Of a stretch of DNA of 44,022 bases, positions 25,149-32,883 are shown piece after piece (the stretch's first letter is position 1; each line of letters begins with the position of its first letter). The translations under genes were made by a program, and so were the position numbers. Under the pieces are notes generated by a model. The model did not search any database, was not told the origin of the DNA, and saw only the letters and a list, made by a program, of their open reading frames with translations. This stretch comes from Planctomycetaceae bacterium. GTDB taxonomy: Bacteria; Planctomycetota; Planctomycetia; Planctomycetales; Planctomycetaceae. The DNA lies in the NCBI GenBank assembly GCA_018699955.1, contig JABISG010000127.1, positions 1 to 44,022 on the forward strand, written 5' to 3'.

Positions 25149-26228
25149 ATGTCCGAAGTTCCGACAACAGAAACCGTCCCGCCCGAATGTCACTGCAGCC
25201 TCAGTGTGCCTTGCGTGCATATCCTGTATGCCGTGGCCTTGCCGAGTTCGGCGATTCTGTTGTTCAACCCTATCGCCATCATTATCAGCCCCATTCTGCT
25301 AACGGCGTGGGCAGTCGTCTTCTACAGCCGTTCGAGACCGCTCGGTCTGTGTATTGTTTGCGTACTCGCCTTTCTGCACTTCTGCCTGTATTCCGTATTT
25401 TCGCCTTCCGCGCACCAGACGCGTGTGTCTGACGGTCGTCCAAGGTGCAAAAACAACCTGAAACAGATCATGCTCGCGATGCACAATTACCACGAGGATT
25501 TTGGTTCCTTTCCTCCCGCCGTTGTCACCGATGATAACGGACACCCGATGCACAGTTGGCGTGTGCTGATTCTTCCGTATCTGGATGAAGCGAAACTGCA
25601 CAACGCATACCGCTTCGATGAACCGTGGGACAGCGAAGTGAACCGAAAACTGCTGGTGAAGATGCCCCACACATATGTATGCTCCACTCATAATTCGACG
25701 CAAAACACCGAACATGCCACCAGCTTTGTTGCCGTTGTCGGTCCTCGAACCTGTTGGGCGGGGCTGCGCGGCCGCACCCTCAATGAGATTATCGATGGGA
25801 CAAATAAATCGGTGATGATTGTCGAGACCGATTCGCACTCGATTCCGTGGACCGAGCCGCGCGACATTGATCTTTCCACTGCCGTTCGACTGCTCGGGTC
25901 AGCCGACCCAGGCGCGATCGGAAGTCACCAACGAAAGGAATTTTTCTTTGAGTATCAGCCGGTACGGCACGTTGCTCTCGCCGATGGCAGAGTGGGTTCC
26001 GCCCCCGCAGGCTTGAATGCAGAATTCGCCGAGCAACTGCTCATCGTCGATGACGGTGGTCCGCCCGGTGATTGGGACACAAGCCCGCTTGCATCTCAAC
26101 CGCATCGCAAATTGCGAATGTTTAACACCTTCCGTTTCGCGCTCTTTGCCGTACTCGCAGTCCTACCGCTTCCCTGGGTTTGGCTGAACCCACGGCCGCG
26201 CGAAACACGGCAGCCCGCTGCGACTTGA
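25149..26228 (+). CDS. DUF1559 domain protein with N-terminal membrane segments
   Basis: 359 aa from the ATG at 25149 (a TTG at 25128 is also in frame). Two or three hydrophobic stretches lie at about residues 20-75 ('LPSSAILLFNPIAIIISPIL', 'LCIVCVLAFLHFCLYSVF'). The DUF1559 domain starts at 'CKNNLKQIMLAMHNYHEDFGSFPPA' and includes 'SWRVLILPYLDE' and 'DEPWDSEVNRKLL'; the H-x9-DG-type end is 'HVALADGRV'. A last helix ('FALFAVLAVLPLPWVWL') is followed by a basic tail. Most DUF1559 proteins instead begin with a type IV pilin-like 'RRGFTLIELLVVI' signal, which is absent here. Function of the family is unknown. Confidence 0.85.
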   Translation: MSEVPTTETVPPECHCSLSVPCVHILYAVALPSSAILLFNPIAIIISPILLTAWAVVFYSRSRPLGLCIVCVLAFLHFCLYSVFSPSAHQTRVSDGRPRCKNNLKQIMLAMHNYHEDFGSFPPAVVTDDNGHPMHSWRVLILPYLDEAKLHNAYRFDEPWDSEVNRKLLVKMPHTYVCSTHNSTQNTEHATSFVAVVGPRTCWAGLRGRTLNEIIDGTNKSVMIVETDSHSIPWTEPRDIDLSTAVRLLGSADPGAIGSHQRKEFFFEYQPVRHVALADGRVGSAPAGLNAEFAEQLLIVDDGGPPGDWDTSPLASQPHRKLRMFNTFRFALFAVLAVLPLPWVWLNPRPRETRQPAAT

Positions 26229-26354
26229 TGTATGGCTGCTGCCGAGCAGCTCTCTCAATCAGTAATCTGACGAATCATTCCTGTTTGTTTGACAGGTCGG
26301 TGTTTTCCCCACTGGAATTCCCCAATTCTGCCCGGTTCCCGCCGCAGTCAGCAC

Positions 26355-26383
26355 TTGACACAACAGAGGCTTTTGAGTGTAAT
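26355..26383 (+). promoter_or_regulatory. strong sigma70-type promoter candidate
   Basis: TTGACA (26355-26360, 6/6), 17-base spacer, TGTAAT (26378-26383, 5/6). Transcription would start near 26390, about 550 bases before the next gene, leaving a long leader or an independent RNA. Best promoter match I saw in the window. Confidence 0.55.
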
Positions 26384-26564
26384 TGCAAGTGGTCAGGCTG
26401 CGTAAAATAACAGGACTGCGAAAACCTTGCCGCTTGGGACGAGTGGTGACGGTGATCGCTGTTCAGAGTGAGGACCGGATCCTACCTCGTACACTCCCCC
26501 AAGGACGTATTCTCGCTGGGTAATACGACACACCTCCACTGAGACTCTGTCGATGTTGTTTTGG

Positions 26565-26609
26565 GCGTTCTACGGAACGCTGCTAAATGGGGATCGTTTT
26601 TCGATTCCC
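26565..26609 (+). other. two tandem hairpins in the long gene-free stretch
   Basis: GCGTTC (26565-26570) with GAACGC (26575-26580), loop TACG; then GGGGATCG (26589-26596) with CGATTCCC (26602-26609), loop TTTTT, including one G-U pair. Consistent with a structured RNA downstream of the promoter at 26355-26383; no U-run follows, so not an obvious terminator. Confidence 0.4.
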
Positions 26610-26941
26610 GTGTGACGGAGCGAATTCTGTTCGACTTGCGTTAATTAAGATTCTGCTAGTGCAGCTTGTTCGATGAGTGTTCATTCGTTTCGGCGTTTTG
26701 TGGCTCTACCGGAAATCGGCGGTCGTTGTATCACCGGGCGCGCATTCGGAACTGGTTGAACACGGCGGACACAGTTTTGCTGAATTCACAGGTTCTTGAG
26801 TCAAGTCTGACCAAAACAGGGCGGATTGACCGATAAACAGAAACAGTGAATAGAACACAGCGCAGCTGGGAAATTGATTAGGGGGACCGAGACGTCTTGC
26901 GACGTCAGTCACCTGCTTTTGCATAGATAACAGGCCCGTTC

Positions 26942-28234
26942 ATGTCGGCTGGGTATACAAATCGACGCGTTGTCATCACCGGTGTGGGCGTCGTTTCGCC
27001 CATTGGTATCGGCAACGATTCGTTTTGGTCATCGCTGATGGCCGGCGAAACCGGCATCGACTATCTGCAGTCGATTCCGCACGGTGGGCTTCCATCGAAA
27101 TTGGCTGCCGAAATCACCGACTTCGACCCGGCCAAGTTCTTCGAGAACAAGAAGCAACTCAAGGTGATGTCGCGCGACGCGCAACTGGGCGTCGCATCGG
27201 CAAGTCTGGCTGTTCGAGATGCCAAGCTGAAAAAGGGGGATATTGACCCCGAGCGGCTGGGTGTTGGGTTCGGCGCCGGACGCATGTTGACCACCCCTCA
27301 AGAGTTGGCCGAGGCCGCTGAGCAATGTTCGGCGAGTGACGACAAGTTTGAGTACGATCGCTTTGGCAACGACAGCATGGGCAACATCTGCCCGCTGTGG
27401 ATGCTACGGCAACTGCCCAACATGGTGGCCTGCCACATTTCAATCGAGCACGACGCACGGGGACCGAACAATACCATCACCAGCCGCGAATCCTCAGCCC
27501 TGCTGGCATTATCTGAGGCCATCGGCGTCATCGAGCGCGGGGCGGCCGATTGCATGGTGGTTGGTGCCTGCAGTTCGAGCATTCACCCGGTTGATATTGC
27601 ACGGCTGAACCTGTTCGAGGCCTTATCGCGACGGGACGACAATCCTGACCGGGCCTGCCGGCCATTCGATTTCGAGCGGGACGGGACGATTGTCGGCGAG
27701 GGGGCCGCATCGTTCCTGGTGGAAGACTACGACCACGCGATCACCCGCGGAGCCGACATCTACGCCGAGGTTTTGGGCGTTGGTGCAGGCTGCGACGGCA
27801 AGGGTTACTCCAACGGTGCCGGCGGGACGGGTTTGGTTCGCGCCATTCAGACCGCGCTTCGCAAGTCAGACATCGAGCCAAAGGAATTGGGACACATCAA
27901 CGCGCACGGCAAGAGTACCCAGCGCGACGATTTAGTGGAATCACGAGCGTATCACCGGGCGTTTGGCGATGCGGGCAGGAAAATTCCCGTCACCGCGTTG
28001 AAGAGTTTCTTCGGGCATTTCGATGCCGGATCGGGAGCCGTCGAATTGGCCGGCAGCGTGTTGGCTCTGCGACACGGGATGATCCCGCCCACTCTCAACT
28101 ACGAAACGCCCGATCCCCGTTGCCGATTGAAAGTGATTCATCACGAGCCGCATCGGCAGCTGGAACCGACCGCCATCAGCGTCAATCGCACGGCGATGGG
28201 ACAAAGTGCTGCCGCCATCATCCGCGCCGTGTGA
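26942..28234 (+). CDS. beta-ketoacyl-ACP synthase homologue lacking the catalytic cysteine
   Basis: 430 aa, full-length KAS II/FabF-like thiolase fold: 'RRVVITGVGVVSPIG' start, 'CRPFDFERDGTIVGEGAASFLVE' (239-261), catalytic-type His322 in 'NAHGKSTQRDD', Lys354 and His359 in 'ALKSFFGHFDAGSGAVE'. The nucleophile elbow, normally 'TACxSG', is 'SRESSA' after 'DARGPNNTIT'. An ungapped alignment from 'GP' to E. coli FabF puts Glu183 at the cysteine position, and no cysteine is nearby. Like KS-Q domains and chain-length factors (Gln there), it cannot condense acyl thioesters by the normal mechanism; it may decarboxylate malonyl-ACP or be a non-catalytic partner. No ACP, FabG or second KAS gene is adjacent. 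Long upstream region; ribosome site not evident. Confidence 0.88.
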   Translation: MSAGYTNRRVVITGVGVVSPIGIGNDSFWSSLMAGETGIDYLQSIPHGGLPSKLAAEITDFDPAKFFENKKQLKVMSRDAQLGVASASLAVRDAKLKKGDIDPERLGVGFGAGRMLTTPQELAEAAEQCSASDDKFEYDRFGNDSMGNICPLWMLRQLPNMVACHISIEHDARGPNNTITSRESSALLALSEAIGVIERGAADCMVVGACSSSIHPVDIARLNLFEALSRRDDNPDRACRPFDFERDGTIVGEGAASFLVEDYDHAITRGADIYAEVLGVGAGCDGKGYSNGAGGTGLVRAIQTALRKSDIEPKELGHINAHGKSTQRDDLVESRAYHRAFGDAGRKIPVTALKSFFGHFDAGSGAVELAGSVLALRHGMIPPTLNYETPDPRCRLKVIHHEPHRQLEPTAISVNRTAMGQSAAAIIRAV

Positions 28235-28387
28235 AATGGTCGGCGTGGGATTTTCGCCGAATCGCTCGGGCCGATACTTCATATCACCGCCCGCTTCGCG
28301 TAGACTCAAGGCTGAGTTTGTAGAACTCCGTCGCGGGAAGTCGTTTCGTGCCTTCCGAAATGCAATGTTGTGAATCCTCAATATGAC

Positions 28388-28449
28388 GGGTGCCGCTGGC
28401 GTGTCGCCAGTGGAGTGAGGCAAGCACTGGCGACACGCCAGTGGCACCC
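28388..28449. repeat. inverted repeat, GGTGCCACTGGCG family, copy 2
   Basis: Left arm 28388-28412 (GGGTGCCGCTGGCGTGTCGC...) pairs with right arm 28425-28449, one mismatch in 25, 12-base loop. It is the same element as 1365-1424 with a different loop. It lies 153 bases after the ketoacyl synthase homologue and 70 bases before the next gene. Confidence 0.88.
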
Positions 28450-28519
28450 AACCCGATGATCGGGCCACAAACCGTGACGTAGTTGCGAAGTTTCGTTCTG
28501 GGCCACCCGAAAGCGTAAG

Positions 28520-30115
28520 ATGTCTGACGCCGAGCGGCGAGAATCCGTCCAGAAAAAACCGCAACGAAAGCCGAAGCCGGCGTCGCCTGCGCGCAAGAGC
28601 TCATCCGGCGGACGTCCCAGAAAAACTCGACGTCGCAAGAGCAAGCCAATCGTCGCGATCCAGGTCGGACCCGGCCACGACGAAACATTGGCCGACGTGC
28701 TGAAAGGCGAGGCCCGCACCGGACTCCCCGGGTTGGGTGTCAGCATTCTGGTGCATGTTGCAATTCTGGGCGTGATGGCACTCATCGTTGTCGGCAGCCA
28801 AAACCTGGGCAATCAGGATCCGACGATGGAGTTCGGCTGGATCTCGGCCGCGGCGGCAACTTCCGGTGAACAGGACGGCAAACCGCTGGACATACCGGTC
28901 AATATTACCCCAATCAAAACAGTTCCCAACAACAACGGTGAAAACACCACCACAAAAACAGATGACCCCAGCACGCCGACTCGTGGCGGAGCGGTCAAAC
29001 CGGTCGATGTAAAAAACATTCTCAACGGCCGCGGTCGCAGCGAACGTTCGAAAATGTTGGAGACGTACGGCGGAGGCAAGGACACTGAACGGGCCGTAAA
29101 CACAGGGCTGATGTGGCTCAAACGGCGACAACGCGCCGCCGGCAACTGGAGCCTGCACGAGGGCTATCCCAACGCGGGGTACTCCACACTGCGCACTGAC
29201 ACCGGAGCAACCGCGTTGGCGCTGATGGCCTTTCTGGGAACCGGCCATACGCATACCTTTGGCGAACATCAGGACACGGTGGGAAGTGGCCTCAAATGGC
29301 TCATCGGCGTGCAAAAAACCGACGGCAACTTTCACGACCACGTCGAACTTGGACGGCAAACGGCATTCTATGCCCATTCACAGGCGACGATCGCACTCTG
29401 TGAAGCGTTCGCCATGACCGGCGACGAGAACCTGCGCAAGCCGGCAGCCGCGGGAGTCGCATTCCTGATCGACTCTCAGCAACCGATCTTCGGTGGCTGG
29501 AAGTACGTTCCGCAGGACGACAAGACCATCGGCGATCTCTCGGTGACCGGCTGGGCGTTGATGGCTTTGCACACCGCTCGCGTCGCAGGATTGGATGTTC
29601 CCACCGAGGCTTTTGAACTCAGCGCCAGTTTTCTCGACACCGTTCAGGAACAAAACGGTAGCCGCTACAAGTACGAACCGAACGATCCTCCCGGCGGTTC
29701 CACGGCAGCGCGGACAGCGATGGGATTGCTCTGCCGACAGTTTCTTGGCTGGCCCGATGATCATCCGCCGCTCAGGCAGGGGATTGGGTTTATTACGCAA
29801 TCGAAATTCCGACCGGAATGGAAGGAAGGTCGCCGCAACGTATACGAGTGGTATTACGTCGGCCACGTCCTGCACAATGTCGGCGGTGAGGATTGGAAGA
29901 ACTGGTATCAGGCGGCGCAGGAAGCCATCGTTCCCAGGCAAATTCGCAAGGGGTCAAACAAGGGAACGAACGACGTGCGCGGCAGCTGGCATCCCACCGA
30001 ACCGAAAGGGTCGCCGCACGAATACGGTGACCAGGCCGGCCGGCTTTACATCACGGCGATGAGCATTCTGATCCTCGAATTGCCGTACCGGCACTTGCCG
30101 ATTTACGAGGAATGA
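28520..30115 (+). CDS. squalene-cyclase-repeat (alpha/alpha toroid) protein with TonB-like membrane anchor
   Basis: 531 aa. Residues 1-70 are Lys/Arg-rich and cytoplasmic; one membrane helix at about 73-92 ('GVSILVHVAILGVMALIVVG') carries the S-x3-H pattern (S75, H79) typical of TonB family anchors. A Thr/Pro-rich linker (about 100-165) leads to a periplasmic alpha/alpha-barrel of prenyltransferase/squalene-oxidase repeats: 'GLMWLKRRQRAAGNWSLHEGY', 'GLKWLIGVQKTDGNFHDHV', 'GVAFLIDSQQPIFGGWKYV', 'SASFLDTVQEQNG'. The DxDD catalytic motif of hopene cyclases is absent, so cyclase activity is unlikely. Such proteins recur in planctomycetes, often near ExbB/ExbD genes; none is here. ATG at 28520, weak ribosome site. 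Confidence 0.82.
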   Translation: MSDAERRESVQKKPQRKPKPASPARKSSSGGRPRKTRRRKSKPIVAIQVGPGHDETLADVLKGEARTGLPGLGVSILVHVAILGVMALIVVGSQNLGNQDPTMEFGWISAAAATSGEQDGKPLDIPVNITPIKTVPNNNGENTTTKTDDPSTPTRGGAVKPVDVKNILNGRGRSERSKMLETYGGGKDTERAVNTGLMWLKRRQRAAGNWSLHEGYPNAGYSTLRTDTGATALALMAFLGTGHTHTFGEHQDTVGSGLKWLIGVQKTDGNFHDHVELGRQTAFYAHSQATIALCEAFAMTGDENLRKPAAAGVAFLIDSQQPIFGGWKYVPQDDKTIGDLSVTGWALMALHTARVAGLDVPTEAFELSASFLDTVQEQNGSRYKYEPNDPPGGSTAARTAMGLLCRQFLGWPDDHPPLRQGIGFITQSKFRPEWKEGRRNVYEWYYVGHVLHNVGGEDWKNWYQAAQEAIVPRQIRKGSNKGTNDVRGSWHPTEPKGSPHEYGDQAGRLYITAMSILILELPYRHLPIYEE

Positions 30116-30126
30116 TTGCAGCGTTG

Positions 30127-30212
30127 GGTGGCTGGGGTCGAAGCGGAGTCTTCGGAGCGTAGCCCCCAGAACGAGCACTCGCTGGGGGCTCGAAAACTCG
30201 ACCCCAGCCACC
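30127..30212. repeat. nested inverted repeat 3' of the cyclase-repeat gene
   Basis: Outer arms GGTGGCTGGGGTCGA (30127-30141) and its exact reverse complement (30198-30212); inner arms AGCCCCCAG (30161-30169) and CTGGGGGCT (30182-30190). It begins 11 bases after the stop at 30115 and lies between convergent genes, so it could terminate both transcripts. Confidence 0.85.
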
Positions 30213-30265
30213 TCTCCCGCATTTTCAGTTGCGATGACTTAACGGCCCAGCCATGTGTCGGCCGC

Positions 30266-31297
30266 CTATTTGAAGAACTCCGCCGCCTCGTCGAGGAATT
30301 CTTCATCGAGAGTTCGCAGCGTTCCAACGGCTTCGGCCAACGGCACCGAGACGATTTTGGTTCCCAACAGGGCGACCATTTTTCCGAAGTCCTTGTTGAT
30401 CGCCAGCCGCCCGGCATGCAGTCCCAGACGGGTTCCCAGTACGCGGTCGTAGGCGCTTGGTGCGCCGCCGCGTTGCAGGTGGCCCAGCGTCACGCAGCGG
30501 GTTTCGATTTCGGTTCGCTTTTCGATGATGTCGGCGACCATCTGTCCGAGACCACCCAGCCGCACGTGTCCAAAGTCGTCAATCTCCGCTGCCTGCGTCA
30601 CAAAGTCGGCGGCGTCGGGTAACTTTGCGCCTTCACTGACGATGACAATGCCATACTGCTTCCCGTTCTTACGTCGCTCAACCAGAATATCGCACATTCG
30701 ATCGAAATCGACTTCGACTTCCGGGACGAGAATGTAATCGGCAGCCGTCGCGACACCGGAATAACAGGCAATCCAACCGGCGTGCCGGCCCATTGTCTCG
30801 ATCACCATCACACGACGATGCGACTCGGCGGTCGTCCGCAATCGGTCGACGGCATCCATCACAATGTTGATCGACGTGTCGAAACCGAAGGTGACGTCGG
30901 TTGAACTCAAATCGTTGTCGATCGTCTTCGGGCAGCCGATCATCGGCAGGTTGTGTTCGCTGTGCAGCTTGTTGGCGACTCCCAGCGTGTCGTCGCCACC
31001 GATCGCCACGATGGCATCAAAACCGAGACGATAGAAGCTTGCAATCAGCTTATCCACGTCATCCGGTTGTTTGTACGGATTCGTCCGCGACGATCCCAAA
31101 ATTGTTCCACCGCGGGCAATAATGTCGTCGGTGTTTTCGGGATGTAGCGCTGTGTAGTTACCTTCGATCGCGCCGCGCCAACCTTCCAGCAACCCCAGCG
31201 TTTGGCCGCCGGCATTGTGAACGACGCGGACAACGGCACGGATCACAGCATTCAGTCCAGGGCAATCGCCGCCACCGGTAAGGACTCCAACTTTCAT
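30266..31297 (-). CDS. pfkA: 6-phosphofructokinase with pyrophosphate-type active site
   Basis: Phosphorylates fructose-6-phosphate in glycolysis. 343 aa, group III-like length. 'GVLTGGGDCPGLNAVIR' start, 'IGGDDTLG' with D103, 'GCPKTIDNDL' with K124 and catalytic D127, 'ETMGRHAGWIA', and 'GHLQRGG' near the C-terminus. ATP-dependent enzymes have Gly at both positions (GGDGS, PGTIDND); Asp103 and Lys124 are the residues associated with PPi as phosphoryl donor, so a reversible PPi-dependent enzyme is inferred. It is downstream of accC on the same strand, separated by an inverted repeat that may end the acc transcript. ATG at 31297. Confidence 0.92.
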   Translation of the reverse strand: MKVGVLTGGGDCPGLNAVIRAVVRVVHNAGGQTLGLLEGWRGAIEGNYTALHPENTDDIIARGGTILGSSRTNPYKQPDDVDKLIASFYRLGFDAIVAIGGDDTLGVANKLHSEHNLPMIGCPKTIDNDLSSTDVTFGFDTSINIVMDAVDRLRTTAESHRRVMVIETMGRHAGWIACYSGVATAADYILVPEVEVDFDRMCDILVERRKNGKQYGIVIVSEGAKLPDAADFVTQAAEIDDFGHVRLGGLGQMVADIIEKRTEIETRCVTLGHLQRGGAPSAYDRVLGTRLGLHAGRLAINKDFGKMVALLGTKIVSVPLAEAVGTLRTLDEEFLDEAAEFFK

Positions 31298-31361
31298 TGA
31301 CTCATGTACTCGATGTGTGTTTAGAAAAACGTGGAACCGACCGCACTGACCTCTTGCTCAT

Positions 31362-31438
31362 AATCTTAATCCTAATCGAAAACAGCAAGCCGAAATCATC
31401 CGGCGTCGTTAATTCAGATTACGATTAGGAATAAGATT
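31362..31438. terminator. A/T-rich inverted repeat after accC, probable terminator
   Basis: AATCTTAATCCTAATCG (31362-31378) pairs with CGATTAGGAATAAGATT (31422-31438) with one mismatch; 43-base loop. It begins 22 bases after the accC stop (minus-strand direction) and precedes pfkA. The long loop and low GC make it a weak intrinsic terminator; it may equally be a dispersed repeat. Confidence 0.5.
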
Positions 31439-31459
31439 AAGGTTAAGAGTAAACGGCCT

Positions 31460-32797
31460 TCACCATGTACGTTCGACGAAGGTCGTATCAATCTGACCTT
31501 CGATGAAGGCGGAATGGTTAATGATCTCTTTCGCCAGCGGGATTGTCGTCTTGATCCCCTCGATGACAAATTCATCTAATGCACGCCGCAAACAGGCCAG
31601 CGCTTCGGGTCGCGTATTGCGATGAACGATCAGCTTGCCGATTAGCGAATCGTAATACGGGCCGATGGTGTAACCCTCGTGTACGTGCGAATCGAACCGG
31701 ATACCTGGACCACCGGGAACGCGAAGCTTGGTGATTGTTCCGGGACTTCCCCGGAAATCATTGTCGGGGTCTTCAGCGTTGATACGAACTTCAATCGCGA
31801 CGCCGTCGCAGCGAACGGCCCGCTGCGTCATGCCCAGTTCTTCGCCCGCCGCCAACCGAATTTGTTCTTGAATCAGATCGATACCCGTCACCAACTCTGA
31901 AACGGGATGTTCGACCTGGATGCGGGCGTTGACTTCGATGAAGTAAAACTGATTGTCCTGATCGACGAGGAACTCAACCGTTCCGGCGTTGGAGTACCCG
32001 GCGGCTTTGGTCAGCCGCACGGCCGCCTTGCAGATATCCTGCCGCACGGAGAGCGGAAGATTGGATGCCGGGCTTTCTTCTATCAGCTTCTGGTGCCGTC
32101 GTTGTGTGCTGCAGTCGCGCTCCCACAGGTGAACGACTTTGCCGTGATTGTCGGCGAGAATTTGCACCTCGACGTGGCGTGGTCGTTCGATGAATTTCTC
32201 GATGTAGACGCCCGCGTTCTTGAACGACTTCTCTGCTTCGGCCGACGCTGCCTTGAGCCCGGCCTTTAGTGAGATGTCGTTGCGGGCGACCCGCATCCCC
32301 TTGCCCCCGCCTCCGGCGGTTGCTTTGATCAATACCGGATAACCGATTCGGTTGGCAACGGCCATCGCTTCAGTTTCGTCGTCTACCAGCCCGTCACTTC
32401 CGGGGACAACGTGTACCTTAGCCGCAGTGGCCACCTCTCGCGCGTTCACTTTGTCTCCCAACAGAGACATCGCTTCGTGCGGAGGGCCGATGAATGCAAT
32501 GTTGCAACTCTGGCAGACTTCAGCAAAGTGTGCGTTTTCGGCGAGGAACCCGTACCCGGGATGAATTGCCTGGACGTTGCCAATTTCTGCCGCACTGATG
32601 ATCCGATTGATCATCAGATAACTATCGCCCGCCTGCGCAGGACCGATGCAGTACGCCTCGTCAGCCAATTCGAGATAGTGTGCACCTCGGTCGGCTTCGC
32701 TGAAGACCGCAACCGTCTCGATTCCCATCTCGCGACAGGCTCGAATGATTCGCAGGGCGATTTCCCCACGATTGGCTACCAGAATACGCTGAAACAT
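31460..32797 (-). CDS. accC: acetyl-CoA carboxylase biotin carboxylase subunit
   Basis: ATP-dependent carboxylation of the biotin on AccB, first half-reaction of fatty acid synthesis. 445 aa, normal length. 'RILVANRGEIALRIIRACREMGIETVAVFSEAD' type start, 'AIHPGYGFLAENAHFA' (78-92), K116 ('LLGDKVNAR', same number as E. coli), ATP-grasp glycine loop 'AGGGGKGMRVA' (161-171), 'ERDCSTQRRHQKLIEESP', and 'FIEVNARIQVEHPVSE' with the catalytic Glu/Arg residues. It follows accB by 86 bases on the same strand; a hairpin lies between them. ATG at 32797. Confidence 0.96.
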   Translation of the reverse strand: MFQRILVANRGEIALRIIRACREMGIETVAVFSEADRGAHYLELADEAYCIGPAQAGDSYLMINRIISAAEIGNVQAIHPGYGFLAENAHFAEVCQSCNIAFIGPPHEAMSLLGDKVNAREVATAAKVHVVPGSDGLVDDETEAMAVANRIGYPVLIKATAGGGGKGMRVARNDISLKAGLKAASAEAEKSFKNAGVYIEKFIERPRHVEVQILADNHGKVVHLWERDCSTQRRHQKLIEESPASNLPLSVRQDICKAAVRLTKAAGYSNAGTVEFLVDQDNQFYFIEVNARIQVEHPVSELVTGIDLIQEQIRLAAGEELGMTQRAVRCDGVAIEVRINAEDPDNDFRGSPGTITKLRVPGGPGIRFDSHVHEGYTIGPYYDSLIGKLIVHRNTRPEALACLRRALDEFVIEGIKTTIPLAKEIINHSAFIEGQIDTTFVERTW

Positions 32798-32827
32798 GCT
32801 GACGGATCGTCTCTAAAGGAAAAGGGC

Positions 32828-32867
32828 AAAGGGAAAAAGAGAAAACGTCTTTTCTACTTTTTCCTTT
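32828..32867 (-). repeat. A/T-rich imperfect hairpin between accB and accC
   Basis: AAAGGGAAAAAGAGAAAACG (32828-32847) is nearly the reverse complement of the following CTTTTCTACTTTTTCCTTT, with two small bulges. It sits in the 86-base gap between accB and accC and could set the accB:accC ratio by partial termination, or be simple-sequence drift. Part of it (AAAAGGGCAAA) also occurs, inverted, before the DUF502 gene near 40425-40436. Confidence 0.4.
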
Positions 32868-32883
32868 TCTTTGTCGTGCGGCG

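Larger units (their letters stand above)
26229..26941. other. 713-base gene-free stretch, possible long leader or non-coding RNA
   Basis: No convincing coding sequence; a 72-codon minus-strand frame at 26706-26924 has no protein-like composition. Contents: a promoter-like sequence at 26355-26383, tandem hairpins at 26565-26609 (GCGTTC/GAACGC with a TACG loop, then GGGGATCG/CGATTCCC with a five-T loop), and GACGTC-TTGC-GACGTC at 26891-26906. The ketoacyl synthase homologue starts at 26942 without a clear ribosome site. I could not match it to 6S RNA, RNase P, tmRNA, SRP RNA or a riboswitch. Confidence 0.45.

Noticed and set aside
26706..26924. 72-codon minus-strand frame in the long gene-free stretch
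   Set aside because: No ribosome site, no recognisable pattern, and composition not unlike random translation.
31362..31438. Telomere-like TTAATCCTAATC sequence
   Set aside because: Only one inverted pair, no tandem array; better explained as an A/T-rich hairpin after accC.
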